Of a DNA stretch of 64,000 bases, positions 56,513 through 64,000 are shown piece after piece. The DNA is from BJGV01 sp964194745 (lineage in GTDB: Bacteria > Pseudomonadota > Gammaproteobacteria > Burkholderiales > Nitrosomonadaceae): assembly GCA_965248035.1 (NCBI GenBank), contig OZ252054.1, forward strand, positions 1,240,001-1,304,000. Direction: 5' to 3'. The position numbers and the translations under genes are program-made. How positions within the stretch are numbered: position 1 is the stretch's first letter; every line of letters starts with the position of its first letter. The notes below the pieces were generated by a model. That model saw only the letters and a list, made by a program, of their open reading frames with translations. It searched no databases and was not told the origin of the DNA.

Positions 56513-57607
56513 ATGAGTCTGCAATGTGGAATCGTCGGCTTACCCAATGTAGGGAAGTCCACACTATTTAATGCATTGACCAAGGGTGGCATCGCTGCGG
56601 AAAACTATCCTTTCTGTACTATCGAACCCAATGTTGGCATAGTCAAGGTACCTGATCCACGTTTACCTAGACTTTGCGAAATTGTTAAGCCACAGAAGGT
56701 TCAGCCTGCCATTGTTGAGTTCGTAGATATTGCCGGTCTTGTTGCTGGTGCGTCTAAAGGGGAGGGGTTAGGCAACAAGTTTCTTGCCACCATTCGTGAG
56801 ACCGACGGTATTATCAACATGGTGCGTTGTTTTACCAATGACAAGGTTGTTCACATTGCTGGAAAGGTGGACCCTCTCTCAGACATCGAGACTATACAGA
56901 CTGAATTGGCATTGGCTGACTTAGCTACAGTGGAAAAAACACTGCATCGTGAAACGAAACTAGCTAAATCTAGTGGTGATAAAGGAGCAATCAAACTGGT
57001 TGCACTGTTAGAAAAAACTCGAGCGCACCTTGATCAAGGAAAACCGGCTAGAAACCAAGAATTGGACAAAGAACAGCAGCAGTTGCTAAAGCCACTATGC
57101 TTGCTTACTGCTAAACCAATGATCTATGTGGCCAACGTTGATGAAAAGGGATTTACTGACAATCCTCTTCTAGCACAGGTAGAAGAATATGCCGCTCAGG
57201 AGGACACGCCGGTAGTGGTGATTTGTGCAGCACTAGAAGCTGAAATTGCTGAGCTTTCTGATGAGGATAAAAGGATATTCCTGGCTGACACTAAGCTGGA
57301 AGAGCCAGGTTTGAACCGACTCATCCGAGCTGCCTACCAACTACTTGGATTGCAAACTTATTTTACTGCCGGTATTAAGGAAGTGCGCGCCTGGATCATA
57401 CACAAAGGCGATACCGCCTCGAAAGCTGCTGCAGTGATTCACACAGATTTTGAGAAAGGATTTATTCGTGCTGAAGTCATTGCGTACGAAGATTTCACCG
57501 TCTGTAGGGGTGAACAGGGCTCAAAGGAAGCGGGCAAGTTGCGGTTAGAGGGGAAGGAATATGTGGTAAGGGATGGCGATGTGATGAACTTTCGCTTTAA
57601 TGTTTGA
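56513..57607 (+). CDS. ychF: Redox-regulated ATPase YchF (Obg family)
   Basis: 364 aa. P-loop GLPNVGKSTLFNALT, switch II DIAGLVAGASKGEGLGNKFL, and the N-x-x-E variant (NVDEKG) that gives ATP preference. The C-terminal TGS domain ends RDGDVMNFRFNV. It is ribosome-associated. It follows pth as usual. Confidence 0.96.
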   Translation: MSLQCGIVGLPNVGKSTLFNALTKGGIAAENYPFCTIEPNVGIVKVPDPRLPRLCEIVKPQKVQPAIVEFVDIAGLVAGASKGEGLGNKFLATIRETDGIINMVRCFTNDKVVHIAGKVDPLSDIETIQTELALADLATVEKTLHRETKLAKSSGDKGAIKLVALLEKTRAHLDQGKPARNQELDKEQQQLLKPLCLLTAKPMIYVANVDEKGFTDNPLLAQVEEYAAQEDTPVVVICAALEAEIAELSDEDKRIFLADTKLEEPGLNRLIRAAYQLLGLQTYFTAGIKEVRAWIIHKGDTASKAAAVIHTDFEKGFIRAEVIAYEDFTVCRGEQGSKEAGKLRLEGKEYVVRDGDVMNFRFNV

Positions 57608-57893
57608 GTAAACTTCATTTACAACGAGTAATTCTGCGCCTTTTTTTCTGATCAAAAATTTTTGCCAAATTTTCCGTACTAGTATAAAGCGGAATATAAT
57701 AACGCTTAGCCTTGTCGTATGAGGAAGAAATTTAAATAATATCAAAGCAAGACGTGGTAAGTTGGTATCCCTAATGAAATATAGAGTGGTAAAAATATCT
57801 ATATGTATTACCTGCGGTGTATGGGTTCTTTCTATAATCTGAATGTGGGACTTAATTTAATCTGATTTATTTTTTTATGGAGTTGAGTTGCTA

Positions 57894-58256
57894 ATGAAAA
57901 CGATGCTCAAATTGCTGCTAATACTATCGGTGTTATTCTTTTTCTCGCCCCATGTGACAATGGCACATGAGTATCCTACTAAAATAGGTGAAAAACTTGG
58001 TAACGGTGTTGCTAATATCGTTACCGGTTTTGTGGAGATTCCTAAGACCATGATTGTAACCAGCCGTAGTGATGGTATTGCTTATGGCATGACGAATGGG
58101 TTTTTCGTTGGCCTTGTGCATGCGGTCGGACGCACAGTAAGCGGGGCTATAGACGTGGCAACGTTTATGGTTCCCACTACACCACTAGTCGAAGCTGATT
58201 ACATCTGGCAAGATTTTGACAAAGAAACCACCTACACGGCTCCGCAAATGCGTTGA
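57894..58256 (+). CDS. TIGR04073-like exosortase-associated small protein
   Basis: 120 aa from ATG 57894, with a signal peptide (cleavage near TMA|HE). KLGNGVANIVTGFVEIPKTM, GMTNGFFVGLVHAVGRTVSG and DVATFMVPT match the TIGR04073 family, found in organisms with exosortase systems. No exosortase is present in the window. Confidence 0.75.
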   Translation: MKTMLKLLLILSVLFFFSPHVTMAHEYPTKIGEKLGNGVANIVTGFVEIPKTMIVTSRSDGIAYGMTNGFFVGLVHAVGRTVSGAIDVATFMVPTTPLVEADYIWQDFDKETTYTAPQMR

Positions 58257-58740
58257 CGTATTCTTAAAATGCAAAGCTCGTATATTATTAAGGTATGAAA
58301 GGCTATAGATAAATAGGCGCCAATGTAACGGCGTTAGTCTAACGCCGTGCATGTGGCAATTGATTTTCGGACATGGTTGAGGGCGTAATATGATAGCCTA
58401 CAACGCGATACCAGGTAACTGAGAAGTATATAGGCAGGCAGCAATTGCAGTTTAGAGTTTGCACCAACCCATCCGTTTTGTGGTGCCCAACGTTGTGCCA
58501 AAACAATATAAAAGTCCTGAATAAACTGGACTTTGTCTTTTTATGCCGCTCTGGTTTTCAGTTTTATAATCGATCCTTATTTGCGTAAAAGCACCTAAAT
58601 CTCCAAAAATGGTGTAGTACTCGAAACAGTTTGTGCAGAGATATTATTTTTATATAGCTTCATTAAGTTTGTCGAAGCGTGATCAATCTTTTACCCGATT
58701 GTTCTACGTATCATGAAACAAAGCTGATTGGATCATATAG
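58257..58740. other. Gap with a perfect hairpin, an att-like doublet and a terminator-like hairpin
   Basis: 58328-58348 is a perfect 9-bp hairpin (ACGGCGTTA/TAACGCCGT). At 58481-58500 GTGCCCAA and GTGCCAAA form a doublet with 12 bp period. AAAGTCC...GGACTTT with GTCTTTTT follows at 58512-58543. This is the doublet-hairpin order seen beside tRNAs, but no tRNA follows. Confidence 0.45.
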
Positions 58741-59415
58741 ATGGAAAAGGATTATTGGCTGGAACGTTGGGAGCAGGAAGAAATCGGCTTTCACCAGAGC
58801 GATATTAATCCTTATTTGTGTCGGTATTGGCAGGAATTACGTCTTGCTCAAGGCAGCAAGGTATTCGTACCCCTTTGCGGCAAAAGTCGCGATATGTTGT
58901 GGTTATGTAACCAAGGGTATTCGGTGTTGGGTGTGGAATTTAGCGTTATCGCCATAGAAGCGTTTTTTGAAGAAAGCGGTCATACCCTGTATTACCTTGG
59001 TGGGGATAAATTTAATCGTTATGAAACAAATGGGATTTGCATTCTTGGCGGTAATTTTTTCGATTTAGGCCAAAAAGACTTAGCGAACGTGAGCGCAGTA
59101 TACGATCGCGCAGCTCTGATCGCGCTGCCGCCTAATATGCGAGAAAATTATGTACGTCACCTTATTGGCATCCTTCCGCCCACAACGCAGGTTTTACTTA
59201 TTACTTTAGATTATTCCCAGCCGGAAATGTCGGGTCCACCGTTTGCGGTTTCAGGAGGTGAGGTAGAAGAGCTCTACAGCGAGCATGCCAAGATATGTCT
59301 TGTAGCACAACTTGATGTACTGGAGCAATATCCACGTTTTCAAGAGCGTGGGGTAAGTCAGTTGCAGGAAAACATCTTCCTGTTGACTCTGCACAATTAC
59401 CGAATGCAAAGGTGA
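58741..59415 (+). CDS. tpm: Thiopurine S-methyltransferase
   Basis: 224 aa. YWLERWEQEEIGFHQSDINP, VFVPLCGKSRDMLWL (AdoMet site), VLGVEFS and YDRAALIALPPNMR are the TPMT signature. In bacteria it detoxifies or volatilises selenium, tellurium or thiols by methylation. Single gene. Confidence 0.92.
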   Translation: MEKDYWLERWEQEEIGFHQSDINPYLCRYWQELRLAQGSKVFVPLCGKSRDMLWLCNQGYSVLGVEFSVIAIEAFFEESGHTLYYLGGDKFNRYETNGICILGGNFFDLGQKDLANVSAVYDRAALIALPPNMRENYVRHLIGILPPTTQVLLITLDYSQPEMSGPPFAVSGGEVEELYSEHAKICLVAQLDVLEQYPRFQERGVSQLQENIFLLTLHNYRMQR

Positions 59416-59506
59416 CTCTAAAAAATGTTAGTAAAGAGCTAGACTCATCGCTGTACGTTCTTAGCTTCACGATTGTAGTTGACCTACTAGCGTGTTGCCG
59501 CGGAGC

Positions 59507-60289
59507 TTAGTTTTCAGTGTGGTCGAGTTTATCCATTATATTGTCAGGGATATTAAACTTCTTTCTGCCGACTAGTGCGTAATAGAACAACGGACGCCCG
59601 TCAATGGAAATACGATGCCGATACCGTTCTAAATGATGAACTTCCAGCGCACCACTTACAGACAGTGCCTTAATCAAGCGAGAGAAGCCCGAAATATCAC
59701 TCTCAAGCAGGAATGAGTCCTTGATATTGAAGGCAACCCATCCTGATGATGCAATCAAATTGAATGCATGGGCAAAGGCTTTTGCTGGAATATCACCAAA
59801 TCCAAGCGCGGCAACACAAGATAGACAATCAAACTGCCATGCGGCCAGTTTTTTCTTTGTTATAGAGTCCAGATCACAAAAATCACGTACATAATATGCA
59901 TCGTATACTCCTGGCCTGTCACGTTCACAAGCGATATAGGCTTCTTCGCAGATGTCGACGCCAATGACCCGGGCTACGCCCACAGCGTGCAATTGCTCTC
60001 CAAACATCCCGTTTCCAGCTCCTAGATCAAGCACGCGTAACTCTGTCATTTCAACGCGGTTATCTCGTAAAACCTTATTCAGGGTATCACTAACTTTTTT
60101 TGGGGAGATGCACTTAAGGCGTTGATAAAAAAGTTGTTCGTATAGACCAGGATGTTTGTAAAGTTCGCCATAATCGTGAAAGCGGAGCTTAATTTCCTGT
60201 TCGTTCTCGTTGAGGCTGAAAAAAGCATTATCCTGTTCAAGCTGATGAGGCTTTGTAACAGGAAACTTGATATTGTATTGTTGATGTTC
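59507..60289 (-). CDS. Class I SAM-dependent methyltransferase
   Basis: 260 aa from ATG 60289 (GGAGGTT site). AdoMet motif I is VLDLGAGNGMFGEQL (about residues 90-104), with VIGVDICEEAYIACERDRPG after it and FDCLSCVAALGFG as motif IV region. The substrate is unknown. It is convergent with tpm. Confidence 0.85.
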   Translation of the reverse strand, partial: EHQQYNIKFPVTKPHQLEQDNAFFSLNENEQEIKLRFHDYGELYKHPGLYEQLFYQRLKCISPKKVSDTLNKVLRDNRVEMTELRVLDLGAGNGMFGEQLHAVGVARVIGVDICEEAYIACERDRPGVYDAYYVRDFCDLDSITKKKLAAWQFDCLSCVAALGFGDIPAKAFAHAFNLIASSGWVAFNIKDSFLLESDISGFSRLIKALSVSGALEVHHLERYRHRISIDGRPLFYYALVGRKKFNIPDNIMDKLDHTEN

Positions 60290-60693
60290 CATGGATAACC
60301 TCCGTTGAAACAAACCCTAATCGGGATGGGGAAGGGCCTCGTAGTCCCTTCTCGTCCATACCACCGTGTGCTCAGGTCACACACATACGGCGGATCAATA
60401 ATAAATTCTTACCACGATGCAAGAGCAGCGTTGCCCCGTTCTACTGAAAGACTGCACCGAAAGAGCCAGTGTGAGCTCAGGGGACTTCGACAGCTGTGCT
60501 ATATGAACCACGTAAAAGGAAAAATGCACAGCAAGTGTGCAGTATAACATGATTTTGAGAGAAGAAGGGCGCTTAGCTCATCCTAAGCTAAGATCATGAT
60601 AAGCATAGAAAGTTGAAAAGTGAGGAAATTCTATAGTACCAATGCTCATGTGCGTTGGTTGCACACATGCTCGGACTGTGAAGATACTGTGTT
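60290..60693. other. Gap with one long inverted repeat, no gene recognised
   Basis: CCACCGTGTG at about 60361 pairs with CACACATACGGCGG at about 60381, allowing a bulge. The block 60330-60400 reminds me weakly of group II intron domains but lacks a convincing domain V, so no call is made. Confidence 0.35.
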
Positions 60694-61104
60694 CTACCAT
60701 CCGTAGTAATAGGGTGGATAATAATACGCACCGTAACCACCAAAACCTATGCCCGGGCCGTAGCCACCAAAACCGCGACCATAGAAACCCCGACCATAGA
60801 AACCGTGACCATAGAAACCCCTTCCACCTCCTCTAAAGTGTCGACCACCGCTAAAACCTCGGCCTCCGCTAAATCCCCGGCCTCCTCCTCTGGCACCCCG
60901 GCCGCCTCTTCTGGCAACTTGTAGCCCGCTAGCATAGGGTTGACCTCCACTAAAGTGGGACCCTCCAGCAAGCTGGCCGCCTACAGCATGGTGATCACTT
61001 CCACTACCATGCCCACCCCCGCTACGTGCTGCCGCCCATATTGAGCCACTTGTAATTGATCCAAGTAGGACGATGATAAGGCTCAGTAATTTGATCGTTT
61101 TCAT
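60694..61104 (-). CDS. Secreted glycine-rich protein
   Basis: 136 aa from ATG 61104 (GGGGAGG site); the frame upstream is rejected. Signal peptide cleaved near WAA. The mature protein is Gly/Arg/Phe/Tyr-rich with repeats (RGGGRGF, SGGRGF, FYGRGFYGRGF) and ends YYYPPYYYGW. Low complexity; it may be a cell-surface or stress protein. The repetitive DNA could expand or contract. Confidence 0.7.
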   Translation of the reverse strand: MKTIKLLSLIIVLLGSITSGSIWAAARSGGGHGSGSDHHAVGGQLAGGSHFSGGQPYASGLQVARRGGRGARGGGRGFSGGRGFSGGRHFRGGGRGFYGHGFYGRGFYGRGFGGYGPGIGFGGYGAYYYPPYYYGW

Positions 61105-61385
61105 ATCAACCTCCCCTGAAGAGTTATATAAGGTTAATTTGGCCTTCCAACTACCTTGTCTAGTCAGCACAAGCCACCGCTTAGTTTTTTGTCCTTCATC
61201 TGTGACATGAGGTTACTTCTCGATGAATGGATGACAGGATATAACGCATTAAGGTCAACTTGGTTGTCATTTGCCGATACAGATAAGAAGGGTTCTTATA
61301 AACTTATGTTTATCAAATTTTTATTTAGAGAGACCTTTGGAAGTTGTCAAGCTCAAATAGTTGCTATAAAATATATGTGTATCTG

Positions 61386-61456
61386 AAAAAGGGCAAACCC
61401 ATCGCGAGGTGGGGACGCAAAGCTTACGGTCTTGCAAAAAGATAGCGGAGTTACCA
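61386..61456 (+). ncRNA. Cyclic di-GMP-I (GEMM) riboswitch
   Basis: AGGGCAAACCC, GAGGTGGGGACGCAAAGC and ATAGCGGAGTTACC reproduce the conserved core of the GEMM-I aptamer: the GGCAAACC strand, GGGACGCAAAGCC and the tetraloop-receptor side ending GGGGTTACC. It precedes a small ORF and a GGDEF gene, exactly the kind of target expected. A short CAAGAC/GTCTTG hairpin at 61462-61479 may be part of the switching region. Confidence 0.88.
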
Positions 61457-61530
61457 GAAAATCAAGACTCATGTGTCTTGGTGCTTCTTGTGCCTTAATC
61501 AGAATTTTATTAATGTACAAGGATGCTGAC

Positions 61531-61734
61531 ATGTCACACCAGTATAAGTTTCCCGCCCAGTTTTCTAAAAATAACCGTTGTTATCTATTGGGAACCACGC
61601 CTGATTTTTCATGTCTATTCATCGTACCCGCCATTCTGGTTAGCCATGAAAGTTTTAGCTATATTGTGCCTTTCCAGCTCACCTATGTAGAGCGTCTGCC
61701 GTTTCGAAACGGAAAAGAATCATCCCATGATTAA
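61531..61734 (+). CDS. Small hypothetical protein in the c-di-GMP-controlled operon
   Basis: 67 aa from ATG 61531 with an AAGGA site. MSHQYKFPAQFSKNNRCYLL, then a hydrophobic centre. No family recognised. Its end overlaps the start of the GGDEF gene (ATGATTAA), so the two are probably translationally coupled. Confidence 0.55.
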   Translation: MSHQYKFPAQFSKNNRCYLLGTTPDFSCLFIVPAILVSHESFSYIVPFQLTYVERLPFRNGKESSHD

Positions 61735-62686
61735 ACTAACTACTTTCGATGATTTTGAGGCTGCTAGCCGTGCGACCTTAGCGTACTTGCATCAGCGTCT
61801 TGGATTTGATCTTTAGATGATGACAAGGGTGGAGGGTTCAGACTGTCTCGTATTGCAGGCTGAGAATCACGGTTACAACGTAGAAGAAGGGACAGTGTTT
61901 CGCTGGGGTGATTCCTTTTGCTCAGAGATGGTCCTTGGACACGGTCCCCGAATTGTTCCACATGCCCAAAATGTACCCCTTTTTGCAGCGTCGCCAATCG
62001 CCCAACAAGTCCAGATTGGCGCATACATCGGTGTGCCATTGGCAAGTACAGATGGCTCACTGTTTGGAACGTTGTGTGCGATCGATCCAAATCCACAGGA
62101 TGAATCGATAAGAGATGAGCTACCCTTGATTGAGTTCCTTGCCAGACTTCTCGGGACTGTTCTTGTCGCTGATCTAAAGGCTGCCAAACAGGCAAGACTC
62201 TTGGAACGCAGTCAGCAGGCAGCACGGACTGATGTATTAACGGGCCTATTAAATCGCCATGGTTGGGAACAAAGTGTCGCCACAGAAGAAGCTCGAGCAA
62301 AGCGTTATGGTAGCCCCGCATGTGTATTAATCGTAGATCTGGATGGACTCAAGCAGGTCAACGATACAAAAGGACATGTGCACGGTGATGCGCTCATCCG
62401 GAGCGCATCTAATAGTATTAAAAGCGTTTTAAGGGAGAACGACATCGTTGCAAGAATCGGTGGAGATGAATTCGCCATATTAGGTATCGAATGTGATGCG
62501 GACGGATGTGAGGCAATTTTCAAGAATGTCACAAATGCGTTATTGTCCAACGGAATTAGTGCTTCCGTTGGTAAGGCCCTGCGAGATCACAGACTAGGAC
62601 TATTCGAAGCAATTACTGCAGCGGATCGTGCGATGTATGTAGCAAAGTCAAAGCGAAGGATGAGATGTTCAAGAGAGCATTCCTAA
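61727..62686 (+). pseudogene. GAF-GGDEF diguanylate cyclase with an in-frame TAG
   Basis: From ATG 61727 the frame reads MIKLTTFDDFEAASRATLAY and LHQRLGFDL, then TAG (61814-61816), then MMTRVEGSDCLVLQAENHGY. Relatives have Trp there (LGFDLWMVTR), so TGG became TAG. The GAF domain continues to about residue 155 and the GGDEF domain has DVLTGLLNRHGWE, DLDGLKQVNDTKGHVHGD and RIGGDEFA, all active-site residues. Initiation at 61817 might still yield a nearly full protein. It would make c-di-GMP. Confidence 0.85.
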
Positions 62687-62715
62687 CCTTCGTTCTTACT
62701 CGGGTGGGGGTTTGA

Positions 62716-62765
62716 TGGTGGAGACGAGGAGAATCGAACTCCCGAGCTTCGCATTGCGAATTCAT
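62716..62765 (-). pseudogene. 3' fragment of a tRNA or tmRNA gene (att scar)
   Basis: On the minus strand GGGAG-TTCGATT-CTCCT is a T-arm, followed by CGTCTCC, A and CCA. Sequence 5' of it (TTCGCAATGCGAAGC) does not complete a tRNA cloverleaf. Such 3' ends are left at the far end of integrated elements. Which tRNA (or ssrA) it came from is not certain. Confidence 0.65.
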
Positions 62766-62877
62766 AGTAATCAACTAGTTACAACACACTGCGACAAACT
62801 AGAACAATTCAATCAATGAGTTAATCTACTCTGTTTATTGTGGTGTATTGTCCTTTTTGGTAGTTATTTATCTGTGA

Positions 62878-62896
62878 GTGTCCCACCAGTGTCCCA
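62878..62896. repeat. Direct-repeat doublet GTGTCCCA x2 (att-like)
   Basis: Perfect 8-mers, 11 bp period, followed at once by ATGACAAAG. Their reverse complement occurs at 2355-2373 with the same flank. Confidence 0.6.
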
Positions 62897-62909
62897 TGAC
62901 AAAGTCATA

Positions 62910-63060
62910 TTAGGACTAGTGGGGGTATACTTAGTCTGATTATAATCCCACCTCCTATCAATGTAGTACCTACCTCTCTTTCCTTTCCCCAATTTTAGCG
63001 AAAAAAATTTTCCCTAAGGAAAATCCGCGAATAACTATTTTCGTCGTAAAGCAGACGTTC
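62910..63060 (-). repeat. Dispersed repeat copy G
   Basis: Read on the minus strand: AAAATTTTTTTCGC, TAAAATTGGGGAAAGG, GTAGGTACTACATTGATAGG, CAGACTAAGTATACCCCC. It joins the GTGTCCCA doublet. It is the best match to copy A. Confidence 0.7.
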
Positions 63061-63205
63061 ACGGTTTCCTACTTGTTTGGTTATTTGTTTTTTTAGGCAA
63101 TATGGATAATATGCGTGTTCAGCCTTTATAATTATTCTTGATCGCACTGGTAACATGAAGAAATATTGATACGACGTATGTATAATAGGAGGTGGAAACA
63201 ACGAT

Positions 63206-63775
63206 ATGTTTACTATCAAAAGATACGTATGGTTAACGGCTCTGTTACTTGGAACTGTTGCGGCAGTAACAGTAATTGCCCCTGCACAAGCTGGCAAATC
63301 ATTAGATGCCCAAGTAATAGACAATGATGTAAATGTTGCCTTGGAGAAACTTTACAAGTCGAGCCATGCTGCCAAGGGGCTCCGGGCAAACGCTAAAGGA
63401 ATCCTAGTGTTTCCTAATATTTATAAAGCTGATTTCGGATTTGGTGCCCAATATGGCAAGGGGGCACTTCGGGTAAATGGGACGACGACGGGTTATTACA
63501 ATACCTTAATGGCGTCCTTTGGTTTTCAAGCTGGTCTCCAGGGGTTTGGATATGCGTTATTCTTTATGGATGACGACTCATTATCTTATCTCGACAATAG
63601 CGGTGGATGGGAGCTTGGTGTAGGTCCGAGTCTCGTCATTGTAGACGTAGGTTTCGGCAAGAATTTTTCATCGACTACACTCAAAGGCCAAATTTATGCC
63701 TTTATCTTTGATCAGAAAGGAGCCTTTGGTGGAATAAGTATCGAAGGCGCTAAGATCACCAAAATCAATCCATAA
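63206..63775 (+). CDS. SYLF-domain lipid-binding protein
   Basis: 189 aa with a signal peptide (cleavage near AQA|GK) and an AGGAGG site. AKGILVFPNIYKADFGFGAQ, YYNTLMASFGFQAGLQGFGY and GPSLVIVDVGFGKNFSS are typical of the SYLF/YSC84 family, which binds phosphoinositides or lipids in eukaryotes; the bacterial role is unclear. Confidence 0.88.
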   Translation: MFTIKRYVWLTALLLGTVAAVTVIAPAQAGKSLDAQVIDNDVNVALEKLYKSSHAAKGLRANAKGILVFPNIYKADFGFGAQYGKGALRVNGTTTGYYNTLMASFGFQAGLQGFGYALFFMDDDSLSYLDNSGGWELGVGPSLVIVDVGFGKNFSSTTLKGQIYAFIFDQKGAFGGISIEGAKITKINP

Positions 63776-63818
63776 ATAAATCATTCGGCAAAACGTTTTC
63801 TACGACTATTAAATTTAG

Positions 63819-63842
63819 CCCGGCCTAGTGTCGGGATTTTTT
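63819..63842 (+). terminator. Rho-independent terminator after the SYLF gene
   Basis: CCCGGC-CTAGT-GTCGGG followed by ATTTTTT. Confidence 0.85.
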
Positions 63843-63843
63843 G

Positions 63844-63921
63844 TGCGTATATGAACGTCCGCTTTTGGCAACTAAGTGCAATGTAGTACCTACCTCCCTT
63901 TCCTTTCCCAAATTTTGGTAT
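63844..63921 (-). repeat. Dispersed repeat copy H (partial)
   Basis: GTCCGCTTTTGG half-hairpin followed by AATGTAGTACCTACCTCCC and CCTTTCCCAAATTTTGG, the inverse of the central blocks of copies C and G. Confidence 0.6.
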
Positions 63922-64000
63922 GGCTGAAGCGTACCAAGCACCCTAAAAAAATAGTGAGACCGAAACCAGCAAGTGAAAGACTACTCTCAAAATTAGAGAA

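Noticed and set aside
60330..60500. Group II intron remnant
   Set aside because: A CCGTATG-like hairpin is present, but the catalytic triad of domain V and any reverse transcriptase are missing.
867..61816. Reassignment of TGA or TAG to an amino acid
   Set aside because: Conserved genes end normally in TGA (nusA, pth, sspA), and all three stop types interrupt genes, so decay is simpler.
62716..63060. Complete tmRNA (ssrA) gene
   Set aside because: The 3' end resembles a tRNA-like domain, but the expected 5' half and the tag-peptide frame are not found; repeat copy G occupies the place.

Overview
The window looks like chromosomal DNA of a betaproteobacterium, most likely of the Nitrosomonadales (Gallionellaceae or Nitrosomonadaceae type). 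The evidence is gene order: petABC-sspA, rimP-nusA-infB-rbfA-truB, and TPR lipoprotein-lolB-ispE-tRNA(Gln)-prs-rplY-pth-ychF are typical betaproteobacterial neighbourhoods. A 3' fragment of a copper nitrite reductase gene (nirK) fits a nitrifier such as Candidatus Nitrotoga or Nitrosomonas, but does not prove it.

Layout. 1-7.8 kb and 11.6-19 kb are AT-rich accessory DNA with small lipoproteins, phage-like small genes, dispersed hairpin repeats, an integrase fragment and four tRNA genes. Each of these tRNAs has a short direct-repeat doublet beyond its 3' end. Between these regions lies the bc1 complex (petABC) with sspA (8.0-11.2 kb). 19-30 kb is core: an MBL hydrolase, acetyl-CoA synthetase, the translation and transcription operon rimP-nusA-infB-rbfA-truB, and an SDR enzyme. 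30.3-47.2 kb is bounded by two inverted copies of a 2.0 kb IS1595-like element that carries a DNA methyltransferase. Between them are surface polysaccharide genes: a three-domain glycosyltransferase fusion, rfbBDAC for dTDP-rhamnose, a GDP-mannose enzyme and a frameshifted wecB. A decayed DUF748 gene is cut by the second IS copy. 47.2-50.2 kb is a Gld-like ABC export operon. 50.4-57.6 kb is the LolB/IspE/Prs/Pth core block, with a duplicated tRNA-Gln pair. 57.9-64 kb is mixed accessory DNA: a TIGR04073-like protein, two methyltransferases, a Gly-rich protein, a c-di-GMP riboswitch in front of a GAF-GGDEF gene, a tRNA 3' fragment and a SYLF protein.

The most striking general property is gene decay. 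At least six otherwise open genes carry in-frame stop codons. Most are explained by single C-to-T or G-to-A transitions at Gln or Trp codons. Three more genes have one-base frameshifts in homopolymer runs. TGA is a normal stop here (nusA, pth and sspA end in TGA), so stop-codon reassignment is not the explanation. The second theme is a dispersed repeat of about 150-200 bp, beginning with a GTCYGCTTT hairpin. It sits repeatedly next to tRNA genes and att-like doublets, as if it marks the ends of lost integrative elements.
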